Source of the DNA: CAAGNP01 sp964611185
Lineage (GTDB): Bacteria > Bacteroidota > Bacteroidia > Bacteroidales > UBA932
Direction of reading: 5' to 3'
DNA length: 34,542 bases
Assembly: GCA_964611185.1 (NCBI GenBank)
Contig: CAZSXE010000021.1
Span: forward strand, 1-34,542
In this document: in pieces, positions 23,933-32,712 of the stretch
How positions within the stretch are numbered: the first letter of the stretch is position 1
How the letters are laid out: the number at the start of each line of letters is the position of its first letter
Program-made: the position numbers and the translations under genes
Notes under the pieces: model-generated
The model's database searches: none
What the model saw: only the letters and a program-made list of their open reading frames with translations
What the model was told of the DNA's origin: nothing

Positions 23933-25057
23933 ATGAGAATAGCAATCGAAGCACAGCGAATATTTCGAAAGAACAAACACGGAATGGATTTCGTAGCCCT
24001 TGAGAGTATCAGAGAGCTTCAGAAAATCGATCTCAAAAACGAGTATTTCATTTTTGTAGCTCCGGGGGAAGATATATGCCTCACAGAGACTCCCAATTTT
24101 CATATTATAGTGCTGAAATGCCCCACCTACCCTCTTTGGGAGCAGTTTGCATTGCCGCGTGCGGCGAAAAAAGTAAAAGCCGATATTCTGCACTGCACAA
24201 GCAATACCGCCCCTGTTTTTTGCAAAGTTCCCATTATTGTTACATTACACGATATTATCTTTCTTGAGAAAAAGAAGGGTGGAAATACCTCTTTTTATCA
24301 AAAAATGGGATGGTACTATCGAAAACTGATTGTTCCACCGGTTCTGAAACGATGCAAACATATTATTACTGTTTCAAAATTCGAGTGTGAACACATATTA
24401 GAGACTTTAAAAGGGCTTCCAAAAGAGAAGATTACAGCAGTTTACAACGGATATAACTCTCATTTTAAACATATTGAGAATTATAAAGAGACGACACGAA
24501 AATATTTTACCGATGAAAACTACTTTTTTTTCCTCGGAAATACTGACCCCAAAAAGAATACTCAAAGGATTCTCAAAGCATACTCTATGTATGCGGAAAA
24601 AGCTGAAACTCCCATTCCTCTGATTGTCGCAGACTTAAAAAGCAATGTTCTAAACGAAATTATAATTAATCTCGGACTAAGCCATGTTCAAAAGTTCATC
24701 AAATCCCCGGGGTATATCGCCAACACCGATCTTCCTGCCATTTACAGCGGAGCTACCGCATTCATATATGCCTCATTAAGAGAGAGTTTCGGCATACCGA
24801 TACTTGAAAGTATGGCTTGCGGCACACCAGTCATAACCTCCGACACATCTGCAATGCCGGAAATAGCATCGGATGCTGCAATACTTGTCAATCCATACGA
24901 TGAGATAGAGATTACATATATGCTCCTATCGATCCAAAACGACAATACTCTACGCAGCGAAATGAGGGAAAAAGGATACAAAAGGGTGAAATTTTTTAGC
25001 TGGAGAGAGACTGCAAAAGAGACATTAAAACTTTATTATGAAACAGTTAACCCCTAA
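23933..25057 (+). CDS. Glycosyltransferase family 4
   Basis: A 374-residue GT-B transferase using a nucleotide sugar with retention of configuration. The N-terminal domain opens MRIAIEAQRIFRKNKHGMDFV and has CPTYPLWEQFALP and LHCTSN. The C-terminal domain carries the donor-binding segment RESFGIPILESMACGTPVI, an E-x7-E motif (near 285-293), and SDTSAMPEIASDAAILVNPYD. Similar proteins are common mannosyl- or galactosyltransferases in surface-polysaccharide loci. The next gene starts 20 nt before its stop codon. Confidence 0.9.
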   Translation: MRIAIEAQRIFRKNKHGMDFVALESIRELQKIDLKNEYFIFVAPGEDICLTETPNFHIIVLKCPTYPLWEQFALPRAAKKVKADILHCTSNTAPVFCKVPIIVTLHDIIFLEKKKGGNTSFYQKMGWYYRKLIVPPVLKRCKHIITVSKFECEHILETLKGLPKEKITAVYNGYNSHFKHIENYKETTRKYFTDENYFFFLGNTDPKKNTQRILKAYSMYAEKAETPIPLIVADLKSNVLNEIIINLGLSHVQKFIKSPGYIANTDLPAIYSGATAFIYASLRESFGIPILESMACGTPVITSDTSAMPEIASDAAILVNPYDEIEITYMLLSIQNDNTLRSEMREKGYKRVKFFSWRETAKETLKLYYETVNP

Positions 25058-25967
25058 AATCAGTGTCATTATTCCGGTATTCAATACCGAAAAATATCTT
25101 GATGAAGCAGTCGGTTCCATATTGAAACAGTCGCTTAAAGAGATAGAAATAATTGCTGTTGATGACGGCTCGACAGACAGTTCGCATACTATTCTCGATA
25201 AAATAGCACGCAGCGACTCAAGGGTTACTGTAATATCTCAGAAAAATCAAGGACAATCGGTCGCCAGAAATCGCGGCATATCAATAGCTTCGGGGAAATA
25301 TATCTATTTTATGGATAGCGACGATATTCTTCATGAGAACGCTCTTGAAGAGTGCTTCGATAAATGTGAAAAAGAATCCCTCGATATGGTCATGTTCGAC
25401 GGAGAATCATTTTCGGATGAAAAGAATTTTAAACCAATTTTTGAATATAAACGGCTTAGCGAGATGGAAGATAAAGTATATACGGGTCTATATATTTTTT
25501 CATCAATGGTCGAGAAAAGGACCTTTTCTCCATCCCCATGCCTTTATATGACACGACTTTCCATAATAAAAAATAATTTTCTGACTTTTTATCCCGAAAT
25601 AATACACGAGGATAATCTCTTTACACCTCTTCTATGTCTGCACTGCGAGAGGGTGGGAATAATCCCCATTCGCTATTTCAAGAGAAGAATCAGAAGTAAC
25701 TCCACCATGACCTCAAAAATCTCATGGAAGAATATTCACGGCTATCTTACAGTCACATCTGAGATTCTTAGACAAATCGGAGAATACTCACCCGAAGAGG
25801 GAGAAGCTCTAAAAAGTTATATCTCTTCCATGATGAGTGCAGTATGCTTTAAAGCGCGTAAATTACCTCTTAAAGAGAGGATACGATATATTACAATTAT
25901 TATTAAAAATTACCTCAAATATGTTCCCGTTGCGGAACTTGCAAAAGTAATTGTTCCCAAAAGATGA
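25038..25967 (+). CDS. Glycosyltransferase family 2 (WcaA-like)
   Basis: A 309-residue GT-A transferase. It opens ISVIIPVFNTEKYLDEAVGS, followed by VDDGSTDSS (about 40-48), the donor pocket NQGQSVARNRGI (about 73-84) and the metal-binding motif FMDSDDIL (near 94-101). HEDNLFT is the usual ED motif of the acceptor site. The C-terminal 80 residues are helical and variable. It overlaps the preceding GT4 gene by 20 nt and the flippase gene by 4 nt (ATGA). Confidence 0.9.
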   Translation: MKQLTPKISVIIPVFNTEKYLDEAVGSILKQSLKEIEIIAVDDGSTDSSHTILDKIARSDSRVTVISQKNQGQSVARNRGISIASGKYIYFMDSDDILHENALEECFDKCEKESLDMVMFDGESFSDEKNFKPIFEYKRLSEMEDKVYTGLYIFSSMVEKRTFSPSPCLYMTRLSIIKNNFLTFYPEIIHEDNLFTPLLCLHCERVGIIPIRYFKRRIRSNSTMTSKISWKNIHGYLTVTSEILRQIGEYSPEEGEALKSYISSMMSAVCFKARKLPLKERIRYITIIIKNYLKYVPVAELAKVIVPKR

Positions 25968-27418
25968 GCGACATTAAGAAAACACTTATTTCCGGTGTAG
26001 CCTACACGGCAATCGCCAAGTATTCAGGAATAATAATATCCCTGATAGTAACTGCCGTCCTCGCTCGACTTATCGTACCGGAAGAGTTCGGGATTGTCGC
26101 AATCGCCACCGTTATCATAACATTCTTTGCTATTTTTTCTGATTTGGGTATTGCTCCGGCCATCGTTCAGAATAAGGAACTGAATGAGAAGGATTTATCC
26201 AATATTTTCTCTTTTACACTATTTATGGGGCTTATCCTTGCCGTATTATTTTTCTTTTCCTCTCTCCTTATTGCAGACTATTACGACAAGAAAATTCTGA
26301 TTCCTATATGCCGGATTCTCTCCATAAACCTGCTGTTTTCATCACTTAACATCGTCCCTAACGCCCTTTTATTCAAGAACAAACAGTTCAAATTCATAGC
26401 ATACAGAACATTGACAGTCCAGCTGCTTGCCGGAGTACTTGCGGTAGCTGCAGCACTATTCGGACTTGGTATTTATTCACTTTTGATCAATCCCGTCATC
26501 TCATCGGTAGCCATGTTTATAATGAGCTATATCAAATACCCTCAATCCCTCAGCATCCGATTTTCATTATCATCGATGAAAAAAATATTTTCATTCTCTT
26601 TCTATCAGTTTATGTTCAACCTTATAAATTATTTTTCAAGAAATCTTGATAAACTGATGATTGGTAAGTATTTAGGAATGAGCCCTCTCGGGTATTACGA
26701 AAAATCCTACAGACTGATGATGCTCCCTCTTCAAAACATAACAAATGTGATAACCCCTGTTATGCACCCTGTATTTGCGGATTTTCAGAATGATTTAAAA
26801 CTACTTTCATCTTCATATCTGAAAGTAATAAAACTACTCTCATTTGTCGGTTTTCCACTCTCCGTAATATTATTCTTCACATCCGAAGAGCTTGTACTTA
26901 TTATTTTCGGAAATCAGTGGAAAGCATCCGTGATGGCCTTTCAAATTCTCTCCGCATCGGTAGGTTTCCAGATAATACTCTCCACTTCAGGATCCATCTT
27001 TCAAGCCTCCAACAATACAAAAGTGATGTTTATTAGCGGTGTCCTCTCCACAATTCTTACTATCGTGGGGATCTGTACAGGAATATTTGTTTTTAAAACA
27101 ATAGAATGGGTAGCTATCTGCATATTAATTTCATTTGTAATCAATTTCATTCAATGTTTTATCCTTCTTTATAAAGTATCACTGAAATTAAGCATCCTAC
27201 CATTTTTCAAACAACTCATTTCACCGATTATCCTATCGGCAATAATATTCATACCATTATTTGCGATGGAGAAATATATGCCTGAAATAAATATTATACT
27301 CTCATTATGCATCAAATGCGCACTCAGCGCCATAATCGGAATATCATACATTCAGATTACAAAAGAATATGATATAATTAGTAAGACTAAGTCCATCTTT
27401 AAAAAGAAACGAATATGA
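25964..27418 (+). CDS. Polysaccharide flippase, MOP superfamily (Wzx/WzxC-like)
   Basis: A 484-residue membrane protein with about 12 to 14 helices that would move lipid-linked repeat units to the periplasmic face. The N terminus (KTLISGVAYTAIAKYSGIIISLIVTAVLARLIVPEEFG, read in two parts) and FFAIFSDLGIAPAIVQNKELNEKDL are typical of the lipopolysaccharide-biosynthesis PST group. LDKLMIGKYLGMSPLGYYEKSYRLM near 230-255 is a strongly conserved WzxC-type block. ATGA overlaps occur at both ends. It fits with the Wzy-like and Wzz-like proteins as a Wzx/Wzy-dependent pathway. Confidence 0.92.
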   Translation: MSDIKKTLISGVAYTAIAKYSGIIISLIVTAVLARLIVPEEFGIVAIATVIITFFAIFSDLGIAPAIVQNKELNEKDLSNIFSFTLFMGLILAVLFFFSSLLIADYYDKKILIPICRILSINLLFSSLNIVPNALLFKNKQFKFIAYRTLTVQLLAGVLAVAAALFGLGIYSLLINPVISSVAMFIMSYIKYPQSLSIRFSLSSMKKIFSFSFYQFMFNLINYFSRNLDKLMIGKYLGMSPLGYYEKSYRLMMLPLQNITNVITPVMHPVFADFQNDLKLLSSSYLKVIKLLSFVGFPLSVILFFTSEELVLIIFGNQWKASVMAFQILSASVGFQIILSTSGSIFQASNNTKVMFISGVLSTILTIVGICTGIFVFKTIEWVAICILISFVINFIQCFILLYKVSLKLSILPFFKQLISPIILSAIIFIPLFAMEKYMPEINIILSLCIKCALSAIIGISYIQITKEYDIISKTKSIFKKKRI

Positions 27419-28539
27419 CAAAAGGATTATTTTTTGTTTTCCACGGATTTGCCCCTTACAACGGTATAAGTAAAAAAATAATGTACCAAATTGAGGCTTT
27501 TAAACAATGCGGTATAGATATGAAACTATGCTACTATGATGTGACACCGGAGGGAGAGCGCGTATGGAAAATTGAAGACAAAGTTATTTTGTCGCTCGGA
27601 TACGGCATTAAAGCTAAATTAAAAAAAAGATTCCTCTATGGCAAACTATCTTCTGCTATCATAAGTGAAAGGATAGATTTCATCTATATCCGATCTATGC
27701 ACAATGCCAATCCGTTTACCATCAATTTTGTCAAAAAACTACATAAGGCCTCCATCAAGATTCTTATGGAAATACCTACATATCCATACGATCGCGAATA
27801 TTCATCTTTTAAAAGAAAGTTCTCTCTTTATATAGACCGCTCCTTCAGAGGTACTCTTGCCGGATATATTGATAAAATCGTCACATTTTCAAATTACGAC
27901 ACCATTTTCGGAACTCCTACCATAAAAATATCAAACGGAATAGACTTCGACAGGATAAAACTCAAAAAGAATTTGAATGACACTTCGAAAACACTAAATA
28001 TGACCGGTGTCGCAGAGATTCACTTTTGGCACGGATACGACAGACTTATTCGAGGGGTTGTAAATTACTATAAATCTAACCCTTCGTATAAAGTCTATTT
28101 CAACATTGTCGGAGATTTTTTCTCGGAAATAGAGAGAGAGGCAATCCTCTCCCCTATCAAAGAGAATAATCTCGAACAATATGTCATCCTTTACGGAAAT
28201 CGGCAGGGGGAAGAATTGGATGAAATCTTTGAGAAAACCGACATCGGAGTGGGAAGTTTAGCTCGTCATCGAAGCGGGATAACAAATATCAAAACGCTGA
28301 AAAACAGAGAGTACGCAGCAAGAGGAGTTCCGTTTATCTATTCAGAATATGATGAAGATTTTGAAAACAAGCCATATATTATGAAAGTACCGGCCGACGA
28401 GACACCCGTTAATATCTCCGAAGTGATAGATTTTTATAACAAATTAACAGTTTCACCTGCCGAAATAAGAGACTCCATAAAGAATCTCTCGTGGAAAGAG
28501 CAGATAAACAAAGTGATAATCAATTGCGCTTTAAAATGA
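27415..28539 (+). CDS. Putative glycosyltransferase, GT4-like
   Basis: A 374-residue protein of GT-B character. It has a family-like opening (FVFHGFAPYNGISKKIMYQIEAFKQ, two parts) in which a glycine-rich loop binds the acceptor. IYIRSMHNANPFTINFV, TISNGIDF-like ISNGIDFDRIKL, FNIVGDFFSE and YGNRQGEELDEIF follow the order of the GT1/GT4 C-terminal domain. The donor site is divergent: instead of an E-x7-E, the segment reads GVGSLARHRSGITNIKTLKNREYAARGVPFIY (two parts). The assignment rests on overall pattern and context more than on a strict motif. It is ATGA-coupled on both sides. Confidence 0.72.
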   Translation: MTKGLFFVFHGFAPYNGISKKIMYQIEAFKQCGIDMKLCYYDVTPEGERVWKIEDKVILSLGYGIKAKLKKRFLYGKLSSAIISERIDFIYIRSMHNANPFTINFVKKLHKASIKILMEIPTYPYDREYSSFKRKFSLYIDRSFRGTLAGYIDKIVTFSNYDTIFGTPTIKISNGIDFDRIKLKKNLNDTSKTLNMTGVAEIHFWHGYDRLIRGVVNYYKSNPSYKVYFNIVGDFFSEIEREAILSPIKENNLEQYVILYGNRQGEELDEIFEKTDIGVGSLARHRSGITNIKTLKNREYAARGVPFIYSEYDEDFENKPYIMKVPADETPVNISEVIDFYNKLTVSPAEIRDSIKNLSWKEQINKVIINCALK

Positions 28540-29711
28540 AAACTATAATAATTATTTTTTGGGTTTCGGCATTCATCGTATTCTACACCTATTTGGGATA
28601 TGGAATACTTCTGTTTCTACTCGTTAAAATCAAAGAGCTACTCTCACACACATCTAAAATGGCAGAAATTCATACATTTGAGCCTGATACCAAGGTAACA
28701 CTTTTAATCGCCGCTTACAACGAAGAAGATGTGATAAAGGAAAAAATGGAAAACTGCCTGAAGCTTGATTACCCTCCTGAATTATTTGAAATTGTATGGG
28801 TTACCGATGGGTCAACAGACCACACCAATCTTTTGCTGGAGTGCTACACCCTCCCTGTCGAGGGTGCTCCCACCACTCGATTACTCTATGAAAAAGAGCG
28901 CAGAGGAAAGAGTGCTGCTATCGACAGAGCGATGAAATTCGTTGATAGTCCGATAGTTGTATTTACAGATGCAAACACTATGATTAATCCGCAGGCAATA
29001 AAAATCATAGCAGAAAAGTTCCAAAACAAGAAAGTAGGATGCGTTGCGGGAGAAAAAAGGGTAATTTCCGGAAAAAATGATGGGGCGGTAGCATCTGAAG
29101 GAATTTATTGGAAATATGAATCATTCCTGAAAAATCTCGATTACAGACTATATTCAGCCGTAGGTGCAGCAGGCGAACTGTACGCCATCAGACGAGAATT
29201 GTTCGAAGAAATGCCATCTGACACATTACTCGATGATTTTATCCTCTCGATGAAAATTGCAATGAAAGGGTACATTATCGCTTACAGCAATAAGGCTTAC
29301 GCCCTCGAAAGCAGCTCTTTAAACATAAAAGAAGAAGAGAAGAGGAAAGTTAGAATTGCCGCAGGCGGACTACAATCAATAGTGAGGCTCGCTCCACTAT
29401 TGAACATTTTTAAATACGGAGTGCTGAGTTTTCAATATATTTCTCACAGAGTGCTCAGATGGAGTATTACCCCTGTGCTCCTGTTCTTACTCCTCCCACT
29501 CAACTGCATTATTGCCTTTGGCGGAGGAATTAATGTTTTTTACTCAATAATACTTTTTTTTCAAATAATATTCTATATCTTGGCACTCACGAAAATAGCA
29601 TATATCCCTTATTATTTTCTATTTATGAATGTTAATGTAATAAAAGGATTTTTTTATTTATACCGTAAAAAAGGGAAAAACGGGATATGGGAAAAAGCAA
29701 AAAGAAAATGA
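28536..29711 (+). CDS. Membrane glycosyltransferase family 2 (CESA/NodC-like)
   Basis: The start is taken as ATG 28536 (MKTIIIIFWVSAF), which overlaps the previous stop as ATGA; the frame is open 45 nt further upstream. The 391-residue product has an N-terminal membrane helix, a GT-A domain with LLIAAYNEEDVI, WVTDGSTDHT and VFTDANT (DxD position), the acceptor motif LLDDFILSMKIAMKG, and then KVRIAAGGLQS in place of Q-x-x-R-W. Two or three helices follow at the C terminus (about 320-385). This variant pattern is common in single-addition transferases of the N-acetylglucosaminyltransferase-like group. Donor and acceptor are unknown. Confidence 0.87.
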   Translation: MKTIIIIFWVSAFIVFYTYLGYGILLFLLVKIKELLSHTSKMAEIHTFEPDTKVTLLIAAYNEEDVIKEKMENCLKLDYPPELFEIVWVTDGSTDHTNLLLECYTLPVEGAPTTRLLYEKERRGKSAAIDRAMKFVDSPIVVFTDANTMINPQAIKIIAEKFQNKKVGCVAGEKRVISGKNDGAVASEGIYWKYESFLKNLDYRLYSAVGAAGELYAIRRELFEEMPSDTLLDDFILSMKIAMKGYIIAYSNKAYALESSSLNIKEEEKRKVRIAAGGLQSIVRLAPLLNIFKYGVLSFQYISHRVLRWSITPVLLFLLLPLNCIIAFGGGINVFYSIILFFQIIFYILALTKIAYIPYYFLFMNVNVIKGFFYLYRKKGKNGIWEKAKRK

Positions 29712-30694
29712 AAATAGAAAGACATTATAACTATATTATATTGATTATTACCATTTTAGCCGCATTATTATCACTAATTAATTTTCTTTTTATTACAAGA
29801 AATTTAAGCTACATCACACCGGCTTTAATGATGTTCGACTTTCTTTTGTCGATATATTGGCTAATCAAACTCAGCCCCATAATGATTATTCCCATATTGG
29901 CCTGTATAACACAATGCTTCCCAATCTCAGCCATATATAGACCTGGATTCATTGATACACAATACGAAAGAGATTCTTCCATAAAAGTAGCCACATACAA
30001 TGTAAAATCATTTTCACAAAACGGAATGCCTACTTCCGAACACATAGCAGCCATAATGGAGAAAGAAGGTGTCGATATTGTATGTTTTCAAGAATTTTCC
30101 GAGCAAGATAACTGCTTTCCCCTTTTCCCTTACTCCACAATTCAGCACATAAACGATTCCGACGATATAAAAGAACTTGCAATTTTCAGCAAATTCCCCA
30201 TCATAAATGCTAATTCTCCCATTTTTGAGAACAACATCAATGGAGGAATATATGCAGATATTGAGATTAACGGTAAGCAAGTGAGGGTAATCAACTGTCA
30301 TTTTCAGACAACAGGGATCAATCAAAACATTAAATTCGGTTCGCGAGTGGCCATAGAAGGGGCTTCAAATAACAGTGATATTAGAAAAGAACAGATAGAT
30401 GCTGTTTACAATCTTATCAAAAACACGGACATTCCCATTATTTTATGTGGCGACTTTAACGACCCTCCGATTTCATACAGCTACAGAAAAATCGGAAGAG
30501 TGCTTCGTGACGGCTTCAAAGAAGGGGGAAAAGGATGGGCTTCTACATTTATAGGGGGATTCAAAAATATGTTGAGAATAGATTATATATTTTCATCCCA
30601 AGATATGGAATGTACTGATTATCAATCTCCGGATTATAATTTCAGCGACCACAAACCTGTCATTTCAACTTTGGAATATAAAAATAAAAAGTAG
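29708..30694 (+). CDS. Membrane-anchored endonuclease/exonuclease/phosphatase (EEP) family protein
   Basis: Three hydrophobic helices (about 10-28, 33-49 and 52-67) are followed by an EEP-fold domain. Its motifs are VATYNVKSFSQ, CFQEFSE with the metal-binding Glu, NCHFQTTG, LCGDFNDPPISYSY with the D-x-N pair, RIDYIFSS, and the terminal NFSDHKPV with the catalytic Asp-His. All key residues are present. The ATG at 29708 overlaps the previous stop as ATGA, like most genes here; an ATG at 29687 would add seven residues. EEP enzymes cleave phosphodiesters or phosphomonoesters in nucleic acids, lipids or sugars. The predicted topology would put the domain outside or inside depending on three helices; the substrate is unknown. 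Its last 35 nt overlap the converging kinase gene. Confidence 0.82.
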   Translation: MKIERHYNYIILIITILAALLSLINFLFITRNLSYITPALMMFDFLLSIYWLIKLSPIMIIPILACITQCFPISAIYRPGFIDTQYERDSSIKVATYNVKSFSQNGMPTSEHIAAIMEKEGVDIVCFQEFSEQDNCFPLFPYSTIQHINDSDDIKELAIFSKFPIINANSPIFENNINGGIYADIEINGKQVRVINCHFQTTGINQNIKFGSRVAIEGASNNSDIRKEQIDAVYNLIKNTDIPIILCGDFNDPPISYSYRKIGRVLRDGFKEGGKGWASTFIGGFKNMLRIDYIFSSQDMECTDYQSPDYNFSDHKPVISTLEYKNKK

Positions 30695-31784
30695 AGCCTT
30701 TACCTACTTCAGATTCGAGCATCAGCTCTCCTCCATTCCTGTTGATAAAATCTTTTGTCAACATAAGGCCAAGTCCAGAACCGCTCTCGTCGTTGGTACC
30801 GGAAGTTGAAAAATCAACCTTTCCATTTATTATTTTTTCAATATTCTCCGGAGTGATTCCGCAGCCGGAATCTATAACGCTAACTTTTATCTTTTCTCCT
30901 GCATCATCGACTTTCACTACTATGACATCCCCTTTTTTACTGAACTTTATGGCATTGGAAATCAAATTTCTGAAAACAGTTTTCATCATATCAATATCCA
31001 CGGATACTTCATATTTCTCATCAGGGATGACTATATTGATTGTTATCCCTTTATTTGCAGCTACAGTCTGAAGAACATCAATAGAACTGGTGACAAGTTC
31101 TGAAATATCAATATTCTGCTTTATGCTGTTAAGCTTGCCTGTCTGAGATTTGGTCCATTTCAGAAGATTGTCAAATAGGTTAAAAGCCTCTTCCGAAATG
31201 GTATTGACATTCTGAAGCATCTCCATAAGATCAGGTTCAATATTATATTTTTCAACTTCATCCACGACATAATTCATTATCATTCGGGTAGTTGCAAGTG
31301 GAGAACGCAAATCGTGAGCTATGACGGAATATAAAGTATCTCGAGATTTAATCGTTTTTTCAAGTTCCTCCGATTGTCTTTTGATAATCCTGGCAGAAGC
31401 AACAACCGTCAGTTGAAATTTAATCCTCATCAGCAGCACATCGTTGTTAAAAGGCTTAGATACGAAATCATTCGCTCCGACAGTAAAACCTTTCACAATA
31501 TCTTCATTACTGTTAAGGGCGGTCAAAAGTATGATGGGCAAATCATCAAGTCCTATTGTCATACGAATATGCGAGCATACTTCATACCCGTTCATACCCG
31601 GCATCATCACATCTAAAAGGACGAGATCGGGAGGATTTTTTTCTATAATAGATATGGCTTCGTCGCCATTGGACGATGTTATTATATTGTACCCTTCCCG
31701 TTTAAGGATAGCCTTCATAAGAATAACATTTGAAGGTATATCGTCAACTACAAGAATCACAAATTCTGAAGGGTTTATCTGCAT
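30660..31784 (-). CDS. Cytoplasmic hybrid: N-terminal receiver plus histidine kinase
   Basis: The 374-residue product has no membrane segment. Residues 8-125 form a receiver with D14/D15, phospho-acceptor D58 in LLDVMMPGMNG, T88 and K110 (SKPF). A coiled linker (about 131-150) follows, then the HisKA domain with VIAHDLRSPL (phospho-accepting H157). The ATPase domain has the N box FRNLISNAIKF (N273, N277), G1 DSGCGI (305-310) and G2 ESGSGLGL (333-340). All catalytic residues are intact. A receiver before the kinase means its activity is probably set by another kinase. It starts within the last 10 nt of uxs, so it is cotranscribed with ugd and uxs. Its 3' end overlaps the EEP gene by 35 nt on the opposite strand. 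Control of the polysaccharide locus is inferred from position. Confidence 0.92.
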   Translation of the reverse strand: MQINPSEFVILVVDDIPSNVILMKAILKREGYNIITSSNGDEAISIIEKNPPDLVLLDVMMPGMNGYEVCSHIRMTIGLDDLPIILLTALNSNEDIVKGFTVGANDFVSKPFNNDVLLMRIKFQLTVVASARIIKRQSEELEKTIKSRDTLYSVIAHDLRSPLATTRMIMNYVVDEVEKYNIEPDLMEMLQNVNTISEEAFNLFDNLLKWTKSQTGKLNSIKQNIDISELVTSSIDVLQTVAANKGITINIVIPDEKYEVSVDIDMMKTVFRNLISNAIKFSKKGDVIVVKVDDAGEKIKVSVIDSGCGITPENIEKIINGKVDFSTSGTNDESGSGLGLMLTKDFINRNGGELMLESEVGKGSTFYFYIPKLK

Positions 31785-32710
31785 ATCTTTCTGAAATAAT
31801 CGATTGTTCTAATAAGTCCTTCCTCTAAATGAATTTCAGGTTTCCATCCGAGCTTTTCTACAGCCAACGATATGTCAGGCTGTCTCTGCTTGGGATCATC
31901 ACCCGGCAACGGTTTATAAACAACCTTGGAATCCGAATCGCACAATTTTATAACCATTTCAGCTAACTGACTTATAGTAAATTCATGAGAATTACCGATA
32001 TTTAGAGGCCCGATAAAGGATTTATCAGATCTTACAAACTTTATCATCCCGTCAAGCAAGTCATCTATATACATAAAACTTCTTGTCTGTTTCCCGGTAC
32101 CATAAATAGTAATATCTTTATTGTTAATGGCCTGCATAATGAAATTTGAGACAACCCTGCCGTCTTGAGGGTGCATATTGGGGCCATAAGTATTAAAAAT
32201 TCTGATAATCTTAATGTTAACCCCCTTCTGTCTGTGATAATCCATAAAAAGAGTTTCCGCACACCGTTTTCCCTCATCATAGCAAGATCTTATCCCTATC
32301 GGATTTACATTTCCCCAATATGATTCCACTTGGGGATGGATTATCGGGTCACCATATACTTCACTTGTGGAAGCCTGTAGGACAGTAGCCCCATTTTCTT
32401 CGGCAAGTTCGAGCATATTAATCGCCCCCATTACAGAAGTTTTAACTGTTTTTACAGGATTGAACTGGTAATGAATAGGCGAAGCAGGACAAGCCAAATT
32501 GAATATATAATCGACCTCTGCTTGATAAGGTTCGGTAATATCGTGCCTTACAAGTTCAAAATGAGGATTGCCGATAAGATCAATAATGTTATTTTTCGAC
32601 CCTGTGAAGTAATTGTCAAGACAAATTACATCATGACCCTCTTTTACAAGTTTTTTACATAAATGTGAACCGATAAAGCCGGCTCCTCCGGTAACTAAGA
32701 TTTTTTTCAT
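31775..32710 (-). CDS. uxs: UDP-glucuronate decarboxylase (UDP-xylose synthase)
   Basis: Short-chain dehydrogenase-type enzyme converting UDP-glucuronate to UDP-xylose. From the ATG at 32710 it has 311 residues, typical for the soluble bacterial form; the frame is open 24 nt further upstream but that would overlap ugd. The NAD site GGAGFIG is at 8-14. The catalytic Y-x3-K is in RSCYDEGKR (Y144, K148), and TSEVYGDP (115-122) supplies the conserved Ser/Glu. The strongly conserved segments NLACPASPIHYQ and FNTYGPNMHPQDGRVVSNF are diagnostic for this enzyme among its relatives. It begins 2 nt after the ugd stop, so the two form a two-step UDP-sugar pathway. Confidence 0.95.
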   Translation of the reverse strand: MKKILVTGGAGFIGSHLCKKLVKEGHDVICLDNYFTGSKNNIIDLIGNPHFELVRHDITEPYQAEVDYIFNLACPASPIHYQFNPVKTVKTSVMGAINMLELAEENGATVLQASTSEVYGDPIIHPQVESYWGNVNPIGIRSCYDEGKRCAETLFMDYHRQKGVNIKIIRIFNTYGPNMHPQDGRVVSNFIMQAINNKDITIYGTGKQTRSFMYIDDLLDGMIKFVRSDKSFIGPLNIGNSHEFTISQLAEMVIKLCDSDSKVVYKPLPGDDPKQRQPDISLAVEKLGWKPEIHLEEGLIRTIDYFRKICR

Positions 32711-32712
32711 TT

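Noticed and set aside
31374..31794. Two plus-strand frames opposite the receiver part of the kinase gene
   Set aside because: Antisense shadows; the minus-strand frame has all receiver and kinase motifs in order.
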